NCBI RefSeq assembly: GCF_002794255.1
Contig: NZ_PGGW01000067.1
Span: 310,001 to 374,000, forward strand
Direction of reading: 5' to 3'
DNA: 64,000 bases
Source of the DNA: Streptomyces carminius
GTDB lineage: Bacteria; Actinomycetota; Actinomycetes; Streptomycetales; Streptomycetaceae
This document shows, one piece after another, positions 27,052 to 35,699 of the stretch (position 1 is the stretch's first letter; each line of letters opens with the position of its first letter). The position numbers were made by a program, and so were the translations under genes. The notes below the pieces were generated by a model that was not told where the DNA came from, did not search any database, and worked only from the letters and a program-made list of their open reading frames with translations.

Positions 27052-27168
27052 CCCCTTGTCTCCGGGTCTCCCCGGGCCCGTTCCGTCCGGTGGTTCGGTG
27101 GTTCGGTGGTGCCGTACCGCCCGGTGCGGTCCTGCCCGGGCCGCACCGCGGCGCCGGCGGCGCCGTCC

Positions 27169-28368
27169 TCAGTCCTTCCGCAGCCCGGCCCGCACCTCCG
27201 GGCCGCTGCGGGCGACGACTCCGCCGCGGCCCGGGGCGCCCAGCACCCCGGCGGCCAGGACGAGAACGACCGTACCCGCGGTGACCAGGCCGAACGCCGC
27301 GCGCAGCGAGGCGAGTTCGGCGACGGTGCCGATGAGGGTCGGGGCGATCAGCCCGGTGGTGTAGGTGATGGTGGCGACCCCGGCGATGGCCTGGCCGGGC
27401 GCCGGGCCGCTGTGCCCGGCCGCGGCGAAGCACAGCGGTACCACCACGGCGATCCCGATGCCCAGCAGCGCGAAGCCGGCGACGCCCGCCACCGGGCCGG
27501 GGGCGGCGACCACCAGGAGTCCGCCGGCGGTGGCCAGTACCCCGCTGGTCCGTACGGTGCGGACCGGTCCGAGGCGGCGTACGACGGCGTCCCCGGCCAG
27601 CCGGGCGGCGGCCATGGTGCAGGCGAAGGCGGTGAAGCTGGCGGCGGCGACCGTGGCCGAGGCCCCGGTGACCTCCCTGAGGTAGATGCCGGACCAGTCC
27701 ATCGAGGCGCCCTCGGCGACCACCGCGCACATGCCCACCACCCCGACGAGCAGTGCCGAGCGCGGCGGCAGCGCGAAGCGCGGCGGAGCCTCCTCGTCCG
27801 GCGCCGGGCGCACGTCCAGCAGTCCGCGGCAGGCCGCCGGCGCGGCGGCGGCCAGGACGGCTGCGGCCAGGGCCAGATGGATCCGGGCGTCCAGACCGAG
27901 GTGGACCGCGCCCACCCCCACCGCCGAGCCGAGCAGGGCGCCGACGCTCCACATCCCGTGCAGCCCGGACATGATCGAGCGCCCGTAGCGCCGCTCCACC
28001 TCCACGCCCTGGGCGTTCATCGCCACGTCGGCCATCCCGGCGGTGGCGCCGAAGACGAACAGCGCGGCGCACAGCGCCACCGGATGAGGGGCCAGGGCGG
28101 GCAGGGCGAGCGCGGCGCACCACAGGACGAGCAGGACACGGGTGGCGGCCCGGGTGCCCAGCCGGTGCACGACGCGCCCGGCCAGCGGCATGGCGAGTGA
28201 GGCGCCGATGGCGGGAAAGGCCAGGGCGAGCCCCAACTGCCCCGCGCTGAGATCGAGTTGCTCCCGTATCCAGGGGATGCGGGTGGCGAAGCCGCCGGCG
28301 ACCGCGCCGTGCAGGGTGAACACCGCGGCGGTCGAACGCCGGGCGCGGCGTGTCGAGGAGATCGGCAT
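27169..28368 (-). CDS. MFS transporter (paralogue of the downstream gene)
   Basis: A 399-residue major facilitator. Signature stretches match its neighbour almost word for word: GGFATRIPWIREQLDLS, MADVAMNAQGVEVERRYGRS, GLHGMWSVGALLG, GASMDWSGIYLREVTGAS. It lies nearest the divergent ROK regulator, with a perfect 23-bp palindrome between them, so it is probably the first gene of a ROK-controlled transporter operon, with the 25780-27051 gene 117 bases downstream. Confidence 0.87.
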   Translation of the reverse strand: MPISSTRRARRSTAAVFTLHGAVAGGFATRIPWIREQLDLSAGQLGLALAFPAIGASLAMPLAGRVVHRLGTRAATRVLLVLWCAALALPALAPHPVALCAALFVFGATAGMADVAMNAQGVEVERRYGRSIMSGLHGMWSVGALLGSAVGVGAVHLGLDARIHLALAAAVLAAAAPAACRGLLDVRPAPDEEAPPRFALPPRSALLVGVVGMCAVVAEGASMDWSGIYLREVTGASATVAAASFTAFACTMAAARLAGDAVVRRLGPVRTVRTSGVLATAGGLLVVAAPGPVAGVAGFALLGIGIAVVVPLCFAAAGHSGPAPGQAIAGVATITYTTGLIAPTLIGTVAELASLRAAFGLVTAGTVVLVLAAGVLGAPGRGGVVARSGPEVRAGLRKD

Positions 28369-28377
28369 GCCCGTAAA

Positions 28378-28400
28378 CTATCAGGCAGCCTGCCTGATAG
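28378..28400. promoter_or_regulatory. Perfect 23-bp palindromic operator
   Basis: CTATCAGGCAG (28378-28388) and CTGCCTGATAG (28390-28400) are exact complements around a single C. It sits in the 59-base gap between the divergent MFS and ROK starts. A second small palindrome, GATAC-AGA-GTATC (28400-28412), follows. It is probably the binding site of the adjacent ROK regulator and overlaps both promoters. Confidence 0.8.
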
Positions 28401-28427
28401 ATACAGAGTATCTGCGAGGATTCCGCC

Positions 28428-29693
28428 ATGACTTCCGCGCGCACCGCATCGCCCCGTACGGCCCGGGCCATCAACGACCGGATCGCGCTGGAGCTGCTGG
28501 TGGCGCACGGCCCCCTGACGGCCGCCCGGCTCAAGGAGCTGACCGGCCTGTCCCGGCCCAGCGTCGCCGACCTGCTGCAGCGGCTGGCCGACGACGGACT
28601 GGTCCGGGTCGTCGGGGAGGCGGGCGAGACCCGCCGGGGCCCCAACGCGCGGCTGTACGGTCTGGTCGCCGACCGCGCCCATGTCGCGGCCGTCGACGTC
28701 CGCACCGGCACCGTCTCCTTCGCCCTGGCCGACCTCGCCGGGAACACCGTCCGCCAGACCGTCCTGGCCCTGGAGGGCGGTGAGGGCGGCCAGGGCGGTG
28801 AGGGTGGTGAGGCCGGCCGGGACGGTGGTGAGGGCGGGGACGGCGCGGACCCGGTGGCCCGGACGGTGGCCGCGCTGCGGCAGGCGCTGCGCGACAGCGG
28901 CGCCGCCGCGCCGCACACGATCGCCGTCGGCGCCCCCGGCATGATCGACCCGGCCACCGGCGCCCTCGGCCGCAGCACCGCCCTGCCCGCCTGGCACGCC
29001 CGCGTCCCGGCCGCCCTCCGGGACGGGCTGGGCGTACCGGTGCTGCTGGAGAACGAGGTGAACCTGGCGGGCATCGCCGAGCACCGGCTCGGCGCGGCAC
29101 GTGGCCGCGACACCTTCGTCCTTCTCTGGCTGGGGCACAGCGTGGGCGCCGCCGTCGTCCTGGACGGCGCGCTGCGCCGCGGCGCGTCCGGCGGCACGGG
29201 CGAGATCGGCTTCCTGCCGGTGCCCGGCGCCGACTGGCCGCCGTCGGCCACCGTCTGCGACGGGGGCTTCCACTCCCTGGCCGGCAGTGCGGCGGTGTGC
29301 GAACTGGCCCGCGCGCACGGCCTCGACACCCCGCCGTACGACCCCACGGACGGCGCCCGCGCCGCGGAGACGGTGGTACGGGCCGCGACGACGGGTGCGG
29401 CGGGCAGCGGCGGGGAGGCGTTCCTGGATGCCCTGGCCGAACGGATCGCGGTGGGCGCCGCCGCGGTCACCTCCGTGCTCGACCCCGGCTGCGTGGTACT
29501 CGGCGGCGAGGTGGGCCGGGCCGGGGGGGAGGCGCTCGCGGCCCGGGTGGCCGACCGGCTGGCCGCAGTGTCCCCGCTGGCCACCGAGGTGCTGTGCGGC
29601 ACGGTCGAGGGCAGCCCGGTGCTCGGCGGAGGCCTGGTCACGGCCCTGGACGCGGCGCGCGCCGATCTGTTCGAGCCCGCCCGCCGGGCCTGA
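28428..29693 (+). CDS. ROK-family transcriptional regulator
   Basis: A 421-residue protein: winged HTH at about residues 12-62 (INDRIALELLVAHGPLTAAR, LKELTGLSRPSVADLLQRL), then an actin-like ROK kinase fold (AVDVRTGTVSFALADLAGN; LLENEVNLAGIAEHRLGAAR; GGTGEIGFLP). It lacks the canonical zinc-binding CxCGxxGC motif; only GFLPVPGADWPPSATVCDGG stands there, so effector or metal binding may differ. Residues about 116-140 are a Gly/Glu repeat (EGGEGGQGGEGGEAG) encoded by a GGCGGTGAG minisatellite. It probably represses the divergent MFS genes through the 23-bp palindrome. Confidence 0.88.
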   Translation: MTSARTASPRTARAINDRIALELLVAHGPLTAARLKELTGLSRPSVADLLQRLADDGLVRVVGEAGETRRGPNARLYGLVADRAHVAAVDVRTGTVSFALADLAGNTVRQTVLALEGGEGGQGGEGGEAGRDGGEGGDGADPVARTVAALRQALRDSGAAAPHTIAVGAPGMIDPATGALGRSTALPAWHARVPAALRDGLGVPVLLENEVNLAGIAEHRLGAARGRDTFVLLWLGHSVGAAVVLDGALRRGASGGTGEIGFLPVPGADWPPSATVCDGGFHSLAGSAAVCELARAHGLDTPPYDPTDGARAAETVVRAATTGAAGSGGEAFLDALAERIAVGAAAVTSVLDPGCVVLGGEVGRAGGEALAARVADRLAAVSPLATEVLCGTVEGSPVLGGGLVTALDAARADLFEPARRA

Positions 29694-29805
29694 CCGCCGG
29701 CCCGGCCGCGGCGGGTGGCCGGGCGGGCACTGTGAGCCGGCGCATACGTCCCCGCCCGCGCCGCCCGTACGGGGCATGGCACACTGGTGCCGTACCAACG
29801 TCAAG

Positions 29806-29930
29806 CGCACTCCGGGGTCGGTGAAAGTCCGAACCGGCGGTTACAGTCCGCGACCCGGCCGCTGCCAGCGGCCGGTTGACCAGGTGAAACTCCTGGACCG
29901 ACGGTTAAAGTCCGGATGGGAGGCAGTGCG
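29806..29930 (+). ncRNA. FMN riboswitch (RFN element)
   Basis: The RFN core is fully recognisable: CTCCGGGGTCGGTGAAAGTC with AACCGGCGG near the 5' end, then GACCAGGTGAAACTCCTGGA, CCGACGGTTAAAGTCCGGAT and GGGAGGCAGTGCG. The outer helix CGCAC (29806-29810) pairs with GTGCG (29926-29930). FMN binding shuts off expression in this class. A possible downstream structure uses GGAGC (29942-29946) with GCTCC around 29972. It controls the rib operon that begins at 30094 or 30652. Confidence 0.97.
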
Positions 29931-30093
29931 CGGCGGGCCGTGGAGCGGCCGGTACGCCGCCGTCGGCGGAAGCTCCGCGCACACCCTTGAGGGCGCGCGG
30001 GACACCCCGGCACCGGCGTTCCGCCCACCCGCGGAGCCGTCCGGTCATTCCGTACCGCCCCGGAGTCCGTGCCCGAAGAGGCAGGAGGACCCG

Positions 30094-30651
30094 GTGGCCA
30101 CCGCAGCCGCAGCGCCCATCGCGCGAGAGCGCGAACGCGATGCCGCGCGCCGTGCCGTCGCCCCCGCGCCCCATGCCCTCGGCGCCACCGGCCCCGCCAC
30201 CGGCGCCACCGGCCCCGACGCCGGCGCCACCGTCCCCGCCACCGCCACCGGCGCCGACGCCGGCGCCGAGGGTCTGCCCGGTCCCGCCACCGTGCGGTCG
30301 GCCGGGGCCGCCGAGACGCCGTCCACGCCGCGCGCCGCCGACGGCCGCGGTCCGGACGCGGGCACCCCGCCCACCGGGCCGCACGCCCGCGGTGTGCGGC
30401 CGGCGGGCGGACCCGCCCCCGGCGGGGCCCTCGTCGCCGCCGGTGCCGCGGACCGGGCCACCGCCCGTCTCGCCCCCGTCCCGCCCGGCACCGGGCCCGC
30501 CGTGCCGGGCGCCGCCGGAATCACCACCACCGCCGGCGCGTTGCGCCTGACGGTCACCGGCACCGAGCGCATCGGGCCCGGTCCACGCGCCGACGCCGTA
30601 CCCGCCGGGCCCCCGCCCGTATCCGCACCCGCCGTCCCCGAGGAGTCCTGA
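30094..30651 (+). CDS. Ala/Pro/Gly/Thr-rich reading frame between FMN riboswitch and ribE
   Basis: An open frame of 185 codons starting at GTG 30094 after GGAGGAC. The product is almost all Ala, Pro, Gly, Thr and Asp (for example GATGPATGATGPDAGA), apart from a charged start (ARERERDAARR) and a final EES. It is likely disordered with no domain I recognise. Third positions are strongly G/C. Its TGA abuts the ribE GTG directly, and GAGGAG, the ribE ribosome site, is inside its last codons, so its translation would be coupled to ribE. It may be a genuine leader protein or a long non-coding leader that happens to be open. Confidence 0.5.
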   Translation: MATAAAAPIARERERDAARRAVAPAPHALGATGPATGATGPDAGATVPATATGADAGAEGLPGPATVRSAGAAETPSTPRAADGRGPDAGTPPTGPHARGVRPAGGPAPGGALVAAGAADRATARLAPVPPGTGPAVPGAAGITTTAGALRLTVTGTERIGPGPRADAVPAGPPPVSAPAVPEES

Positions 30652-31299
30652 GTGTTCACCGGAATCGTCGAAGAACTGGGCGAGGTCGTAGCCGTCGAGG
30701 AACTGGCCGACGCGGCCCGCTTCCGGCTGCGCGGCCCGGTCGTCACCGAAGGCGCGAAGCACGGTGACTCGATCGCCGTCAACGGCGTCTGCCTGACCGT
30801 CGTGGACACCTCCGGCGGCGAGTTCACCGCCGACGTCATGGCCGAGACGCTGGAGCGTTCCGGCCTCGGCGCGCTCACCGCCGGCGACCGGGTCAACCTG
30901 GAGCGCCCCATGGCGCTCGGCGGCAGGCTGGGCGGCCACCTCGTCCAGGGACATGTGGACGGCACCGGCACCATCACCGGGCGCGTCCCCGGCGACAACT
31001 GGGAGATCGTCAGGATCTCCCTCCCGGAACGGCTGACGCGGTACGTGGTCGAGAAGGGGTCGATCACGGTGGACGGCGTCAGCCTGACCGTCGTCGAGGC
31101 GGGGGAGGAGGACTTCACCGTCAGCCTCATCCCCACCACCCTGGCCATGACCACCCTGGGCGTGAAGAAGCCCGGTGACCCGGTCAACCTGGAGGTCGAC
31201 GTCCTGGCCAAGTACGTCGAGCGGCTCCTCGCCCGCGGTGCCGTCCCCGCCCCCGCCCCCGCCGCCGGGCCCGACCTGCCCGCCGGAGCCGTGCGGTGA
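30652..31299 (+). CDS. ribE: Riboflavin synthase (alpha chain)
   Basis: A 215-residue cytosolic enzyme that dismutates two 6,7-dimethyl-8-ribityllumazine molecules to riboflavin. The start [12 protein letters not shown] is the family hallmark, and two lumazine-binding repeats are seen (about 1-90 and 98-188, the second opening [17 protein letters not shown]). The last 20 residues are an Ala/Pro tail ([13 protein letters not shown]). It is called ribB in Streptomyces papers. It is the first enzyme gene after the FMN riboswitch and overlaps ribM by four bases. Confidence 0.95.
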   Translation: MFTGIVEELGEVVAVEELADAARFRLRGPVVTEGAKHGDSIAVNGVCLTVVDTSGGEFTADVMAETLERSGLGALTAGDRVNLERPMALGGRLGGHLVQGHVDGTGTITGRVPGDNWEIVRISLPERLTRYVVEKGSITVDGVSLTVVEAGEEDFTVSLIPTTLAMTTLGVKKPGDPVNLEVDVLAKYVERLLARGAVPAPAPAAGPDLPAGAVR

Positions 31300-32011
31300 G
31301 TGCCGTGGACTGGCTCGACGGCACCCTCAACGGCACCGCCTTCACGGCCTTCGGGCAGCAGGTGCCGTGGTCCGACATGGTCGGCAACCTCATGGGGCTG
31401 CTCGCCCTGGCGCTCGGCTGGCGCCGGTCCATCTGGACCTGGCCCGCCCAACTGCTGGCCGGGCTCATCCTCGTGGCCGCCTACGCCTCCGCCCAGCTCT
31501 CCGGCGGTGTCGGCAAGCAACTGCTGGTCATCGGCGTCGCGGTGTGGGGCTGGTACCAGTGGCGCCGGTCCGGCGGCGCCCCGGACAGCACGGCCGGGAA
31601 CACCGGCACGGACACCGGCACCGGCACGGAAAACGACGGCCGGATCGCCGTGCGCTTCGCCACCTGGCGCGAGCGCCTGTGGCTGCTGGGCGGCACGGCC
31701 GCCGGCACCGCCGCCGTCGGCTCACTGTTCGTCCTCGTCCCCGAGCTGTCCTGGAACCCCTGGCCCGACGCGTACATCTTCACCGGCACCCTGGCCGCGA
31801 TGGTCGCCCAGGCCCGTGGACTGGTGGAGTTCTGGTTCGCCTGGCTGCTGGTGGACCTGGTCGGCGTCCCGCTCGCCTTCAGCAGCGGTCTGGCCTTCTC
31901 CGGCCTGGTCTACGTCATCTACTTCGTCCTCGTCCTGTGGGGGCTGCGCGACTGGTGGCTGCGCTCCCGCACCGGAAAGGCGAGCGACCCCGCTCTGGAA
32001 GGAGCCACGGC

Positions 32012-32015
<4 letters not shown>
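31296..32015 (+). CDS. ribM: RibM-type riboflavin transporter (PnuC-like)
   Basis: A 239-residue membrane protein with about six to seven helices of the PnuC fold ([39 protein letters not shown]). A hydrophilic linker of Gly/Thr/Asp ([19 protein letters not shown]) splits the two halves. In Streptomyces the gene at this operon position, ribM, encodes a facilitator that imports riboflavin or roseoflavin. GTG 31296 overlaps ribE and the stop overlaps ribBA, four bases each, so all are co-translated. Confidence 0.9.
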
Positions 32016-33331
<1,316 letters not shown>

Positions 33332-33410
33332 CCCGCCCGCCCCCGCAACCCCGCAACCCACATCCACATCCCGTATCCGTATATCCGTGACGCACCGCAC
33401 GAGGAGCAAT

Positions 33411-33917
33411 GTGAGCGGCAAGGGCGCACCCGAACTGACCGTCAGGAACTGCAAGGACCTGCGCGTGGCCGTGATCGCCGCGCAGTGGCACGAACGGGTG
33501 ATGGACGGCCTGCTCGACGGCGCCCGGCGAGCGCTGGGCGAGGTGGGCATCGACGAACCCACCGTGCTGCGCGTCCCGGGCAGCTTCGAGCTGCCCGTCG
33601 CAGCCAAGGTGCTGGCCGCGCGCGGCTACGACGCGGTCGTCGCCCTCGGCGTCGTCGTCCGCGGCGGCACCCCGCACTTCGACTACGTCTGCCAGGGCGT
33701 CACCACCGGCCTCACCCAGGTGTCCGTCGAGACCGGGGTGCCCGTCGGTTTCGGCGTGCTGACCTGCGACACCGAGGAGCAGGCACTGGACCGCGCGGGG
33801 CTGCCCGGCTCGGCCGAGGACAAGGGGCACGAGGCGGCCACCGCCGCCGTGGCGACGGCCGCGGTCCTGCGCACCGTGGCCGAGCCCTGGCGCCGGGCGG
33901 GGGCGTCCGGCGGCTAG
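33411..33917 (+). CDS. ribH: 6,7-dimethyl-8-ribityllumazine synthase
   Basis: A 168-residue lumazine synthase. It has the aryl-binding [20 protein letters not shown], the loop [15 protein letters not shown] and [19 protein letters not shown] with the catalytic His. It joins the DHBP synthase and GTP cyclohydrolase products into lumazine, used by riboflavin synthase; such proteins form 60-mers or pentamers. GTG 33411 follows GAGGAGCAAT. It ends the rib operon, 12 bases before hisE. Confidence 0.95.
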   Translation: MSGKGAPELTVRNCKDLRVAVIAAQWHERVMDGLLDGARRALGEVGIDEPTVLRVPGSFELPVAAKVLAARGYDAVVALGVVVRGGTPHFDYVCQGVTTGLTQVSVETGVPVGFGVLTCDTEEQALDRAGLPGSAEDKGHEAATAAVATAAVLRTVAEPWRRAGASGG

Positions 33918-33929
33918 GGTAGGAACACC

Positions 33930-34202
33930 ATGGCGAACAAGACATTCGAGGAGCTGTTCGGCGAGCTCCAGCACAAGGCCGCCACCGGCGACCCCGCCAC
34001 CTCCCGCACCGCCGAACTGGTGGCCGCCGGTGTCCACACCATCGGCAAGAAGGTCGTCGAGGAGGCCGCCGAGGTGTGGATGGCCGCCGAGCACGAGGGC
34101 GCCGACCGCACCGCGGAGGAGATCTCCCAACTGCTCTACCACCTCCAGGTGATGATGGTCGCGCGGGGGATCGGCCTGGACGACGTATACGCTCACCTCT
34201 AA
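33930..34202 (+). CDS. hisE: Phosphoribosyl-ATP pyrophosphatase
   Basis: A 90-residue all-helical MazG-like enzyme that removes pyrophosphate from PR-ATP, step two of histidine synthesis. The acidic helix [16 protein letters not shown] and [19 protein letters not shown] bind Mg2+. It lies between ribH and hisG, the standard actinobacterial order, and may be transcribed with either neighbour. Confidence 0.95.
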   Translation: MANKTFEELFGELQHKAATGDPATSRTAELVAAGVHTIGKKVVEEAAEVWMAAEHEGADRTAEEISQLLYHLQVMMVARGIGLDDVYAHL

Positions 34203-34277
34203 CGGGGGCGCGCCCGGCGCCCCCAGCCCACCGGCCGGCAGCCCCGGCCCCACGAGAACGCGAAGGAAGACCGACCC

Positions 34278-35126
34278 ATGCTGCGCATCGCCGTCCCCAA
34301 CAAGGGTTCACTGTCCGAGCCTGCGTCGGCGATGCTCCATGAGGCGGGTTACAAACAGCGCAAGGACCGCCGCGAACTGGTCCTGGTGGACGGCGACAAC
34401 GAGGTCGAGTTCTTCTTCCTGCGCCCCCGCGACATCGCCGTCTACGTGGGCTCCGGAAAGCTCGACATCGGCATCACCGGCCGCGACCTGCTGCTGGACT
34501 CCGGCGCCGCCGCCGAGGAGATCCTCCGCCTCGGCTTCGCCGCCTCCACCTTCCGCTACGCCACCCGCCCCGGCACCGCGCGGGAGGTCGGCGAGTTCGG
34601 CGGCATGACCATCGCCACCTCCTTCCCCGGCCTGGTCGCCAAGCACCTGGCCGACAACGGGGTGGACGCCTCCGTCGTCCGTCTCGACGGCGCCGTCGAG
34701 ACCGCCATCCAGCTCGGCGTCGCCGAGATCATCGCCGATGTCGTGGAGACCGGCACCACCCTGCGCAACGCCGGGCTGGAGATCATCGGCGAGCCGATCC
34801 TGGAGTCCGAGGCCGTCGTCGTCCGGCGCACCGGCGCACCCGCCGACGATCCCAAGGTGCGGCAGTTCCTCCGCCGCATGCAGGGCGTCCTGGTGGCCCG
34901 GCGCTACGTGATGATGGACTACGACATCCGCGCCGAGAAGGTCGAGCAGGCCGTGGCCCTCACCCCCGGCCTGGAGTCGCCCACCATCTCGCCGCTGCAC
35001 CACGAGGGCTGGGTCGCGGTGCGCTCCATGGTCCCCGCCAGGGACGCCCAGCGGATCATGGACGATCTGTACGACCTGGGCGCCCGGGCGATCCTGACCA
35101 CCGGCATCCACGCCTGCCGGCTCTGA
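34278..35126 (+). CDS. hisG: ATP phosphoribosyltransferase (long form)
   Basis: A 282-residue enzyme starting histidine synthesis from ATP and PRPP. The start LRIAVPNKGSLSEPASAML, GITGRDLLLDSGA and the PRPP loop DVVETGTTLRNAGLEII are typical. The C-terminal ACT-like domain (about 210-282) that gives histidine feedback inhibition is present, so no HisZ is needed. It starts 75 bases after hisE, with GAAGGAAGA before ATG 34278. Confidence 0.95.
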   Translation: MLRIAVPNKGSLSEPASAMLHEAGYKQRKDRRELVLVDGDNEVEFFFLRPRDIAVYVGSGKLDIGITGRDLLLDSGAAAEEILRLGFAASTFRYATRPGTAREVGEFGGMTIATSFPGLVAKHLADNGVDASVVRLDGAVETAIQLGVAEIIADVVETGTTLRNAGLEIIGEPILESEAVVVRRTGAPADDPKVRQFLRRMQGVLVARRYVMMDYDIRAEKVEQAVALTPGLESPTISPLHHEGWVAVRSMVPARDAQRIMDDLYDLGARAILTTGIHACRL

Positions 35127-35161
35127 GCCCGGTACATCCCGCACCCACGGAGAGCCGCCCC

Positions 35162-35635
35162 GTGCCCGCACCCGCTCCCGAACCCGGCACCGACCCCGTA
35201 CCCGGGCTGCCGGTGGTCTTCCGGCCCACCCGCACCCGGATCGTCCTGCTGACGGTCGGCGTCGCGATCCTGGCCACCCTGACCACGATCGCGTTCCTGC
35301 TGGAGACGGCCGGGGCCGCGGAGCGGGCGAGCTTCGTCCTCACCGGTCTGCTGTTCTTCGCCGTCCTCCTCCTGCTCGCCCGCCCGAAGGTGGTCGCGGA
35401 CACCGGCGGGGTCACGGTCGTCAACCTCACCACCGTCCGTCACCTGGAATGGGCGGAGATCATCCGGGTGAACCTCCGGCCCGGCGATCCCTGGGTCCTC
35501 CTCGACCTCTCCGACGGCACGACCCTGCCCGCCATGGGCATCCAGCCCGGTGTCGCCAGGGGGCAGGCCGTCCGGGACGCGAAGGCGCTGCGCGCGCTGG
35601 CCGAGCGCCACGGCACGGGCCGGGCGGACGGCTGA
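35162..35635 (+). CDS. PH-domain-containing membrane protein
   Basis: A 157-residue protein with two adjacent helices (RIVLLTVGVAILATLTTIAF and FVLTGLLFFAVLLLLARP, residues about 24-78) and a bacterial PH-like domain (GVTVVNLTTVRHLEWAEII, DPWVLLDLSDGTTLPAMGIQ). Such proteins are common next to hisG in Streptomyces; their function is unknown. GTG 35162 follows ACGGAGAG. The Pro-rich N-terminus is probably cytoplasmic. Confidence 0.8.
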   Translation: MPAPAPEPGTDPVPGLPVVFRPTRTRIVLLTVGVAILATLTTIAFLLETAGAAERASFVLTGLLFFAVLLLLARPKVVADTGGVTVVNLTTVRHLEWAEIIRVNLRPGDPWVLLDLSDGTTLPAMGIQPGVARGQAVRDAKALRALAERHGTGRADG

Positions 35636-35636
35636 G

Positions 35637-35674
35637 GCCGTCCGGGGCCGTCCGGGGCCGTCCGGGGCCGTCCG
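35637..35674. repeat. Tandem decanucleotide repeat
   Basis: GGGGCCGTCC is repeated nearly four times with period 10 just after the PH-protein stop and before the stop of the convergent AAA gene. It is too short to form a strong hairpin and has no obvious role. Confidence 0.6.
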
Positions 35675-35699
35675 TCCCGATCGACGCTCTCGTCGGCCG

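Noticed and set aside
25463-29782. A 1439-codon minus-strand open frame spanning both MFS genes and the ROK gene
   Set aside because: It runs partly out of frame with the MFS genes and antisense to ROK, is Arg/Pro/Gly-rich and has no domain. It is a by-product of high G+C.
30045-31520. A 491-codon minus-strand frame across the rib leader and ribE
   Set aside because: It is antisense to ribE and to the riboswitch-led leader, with no domain and no plausible ribosome site.
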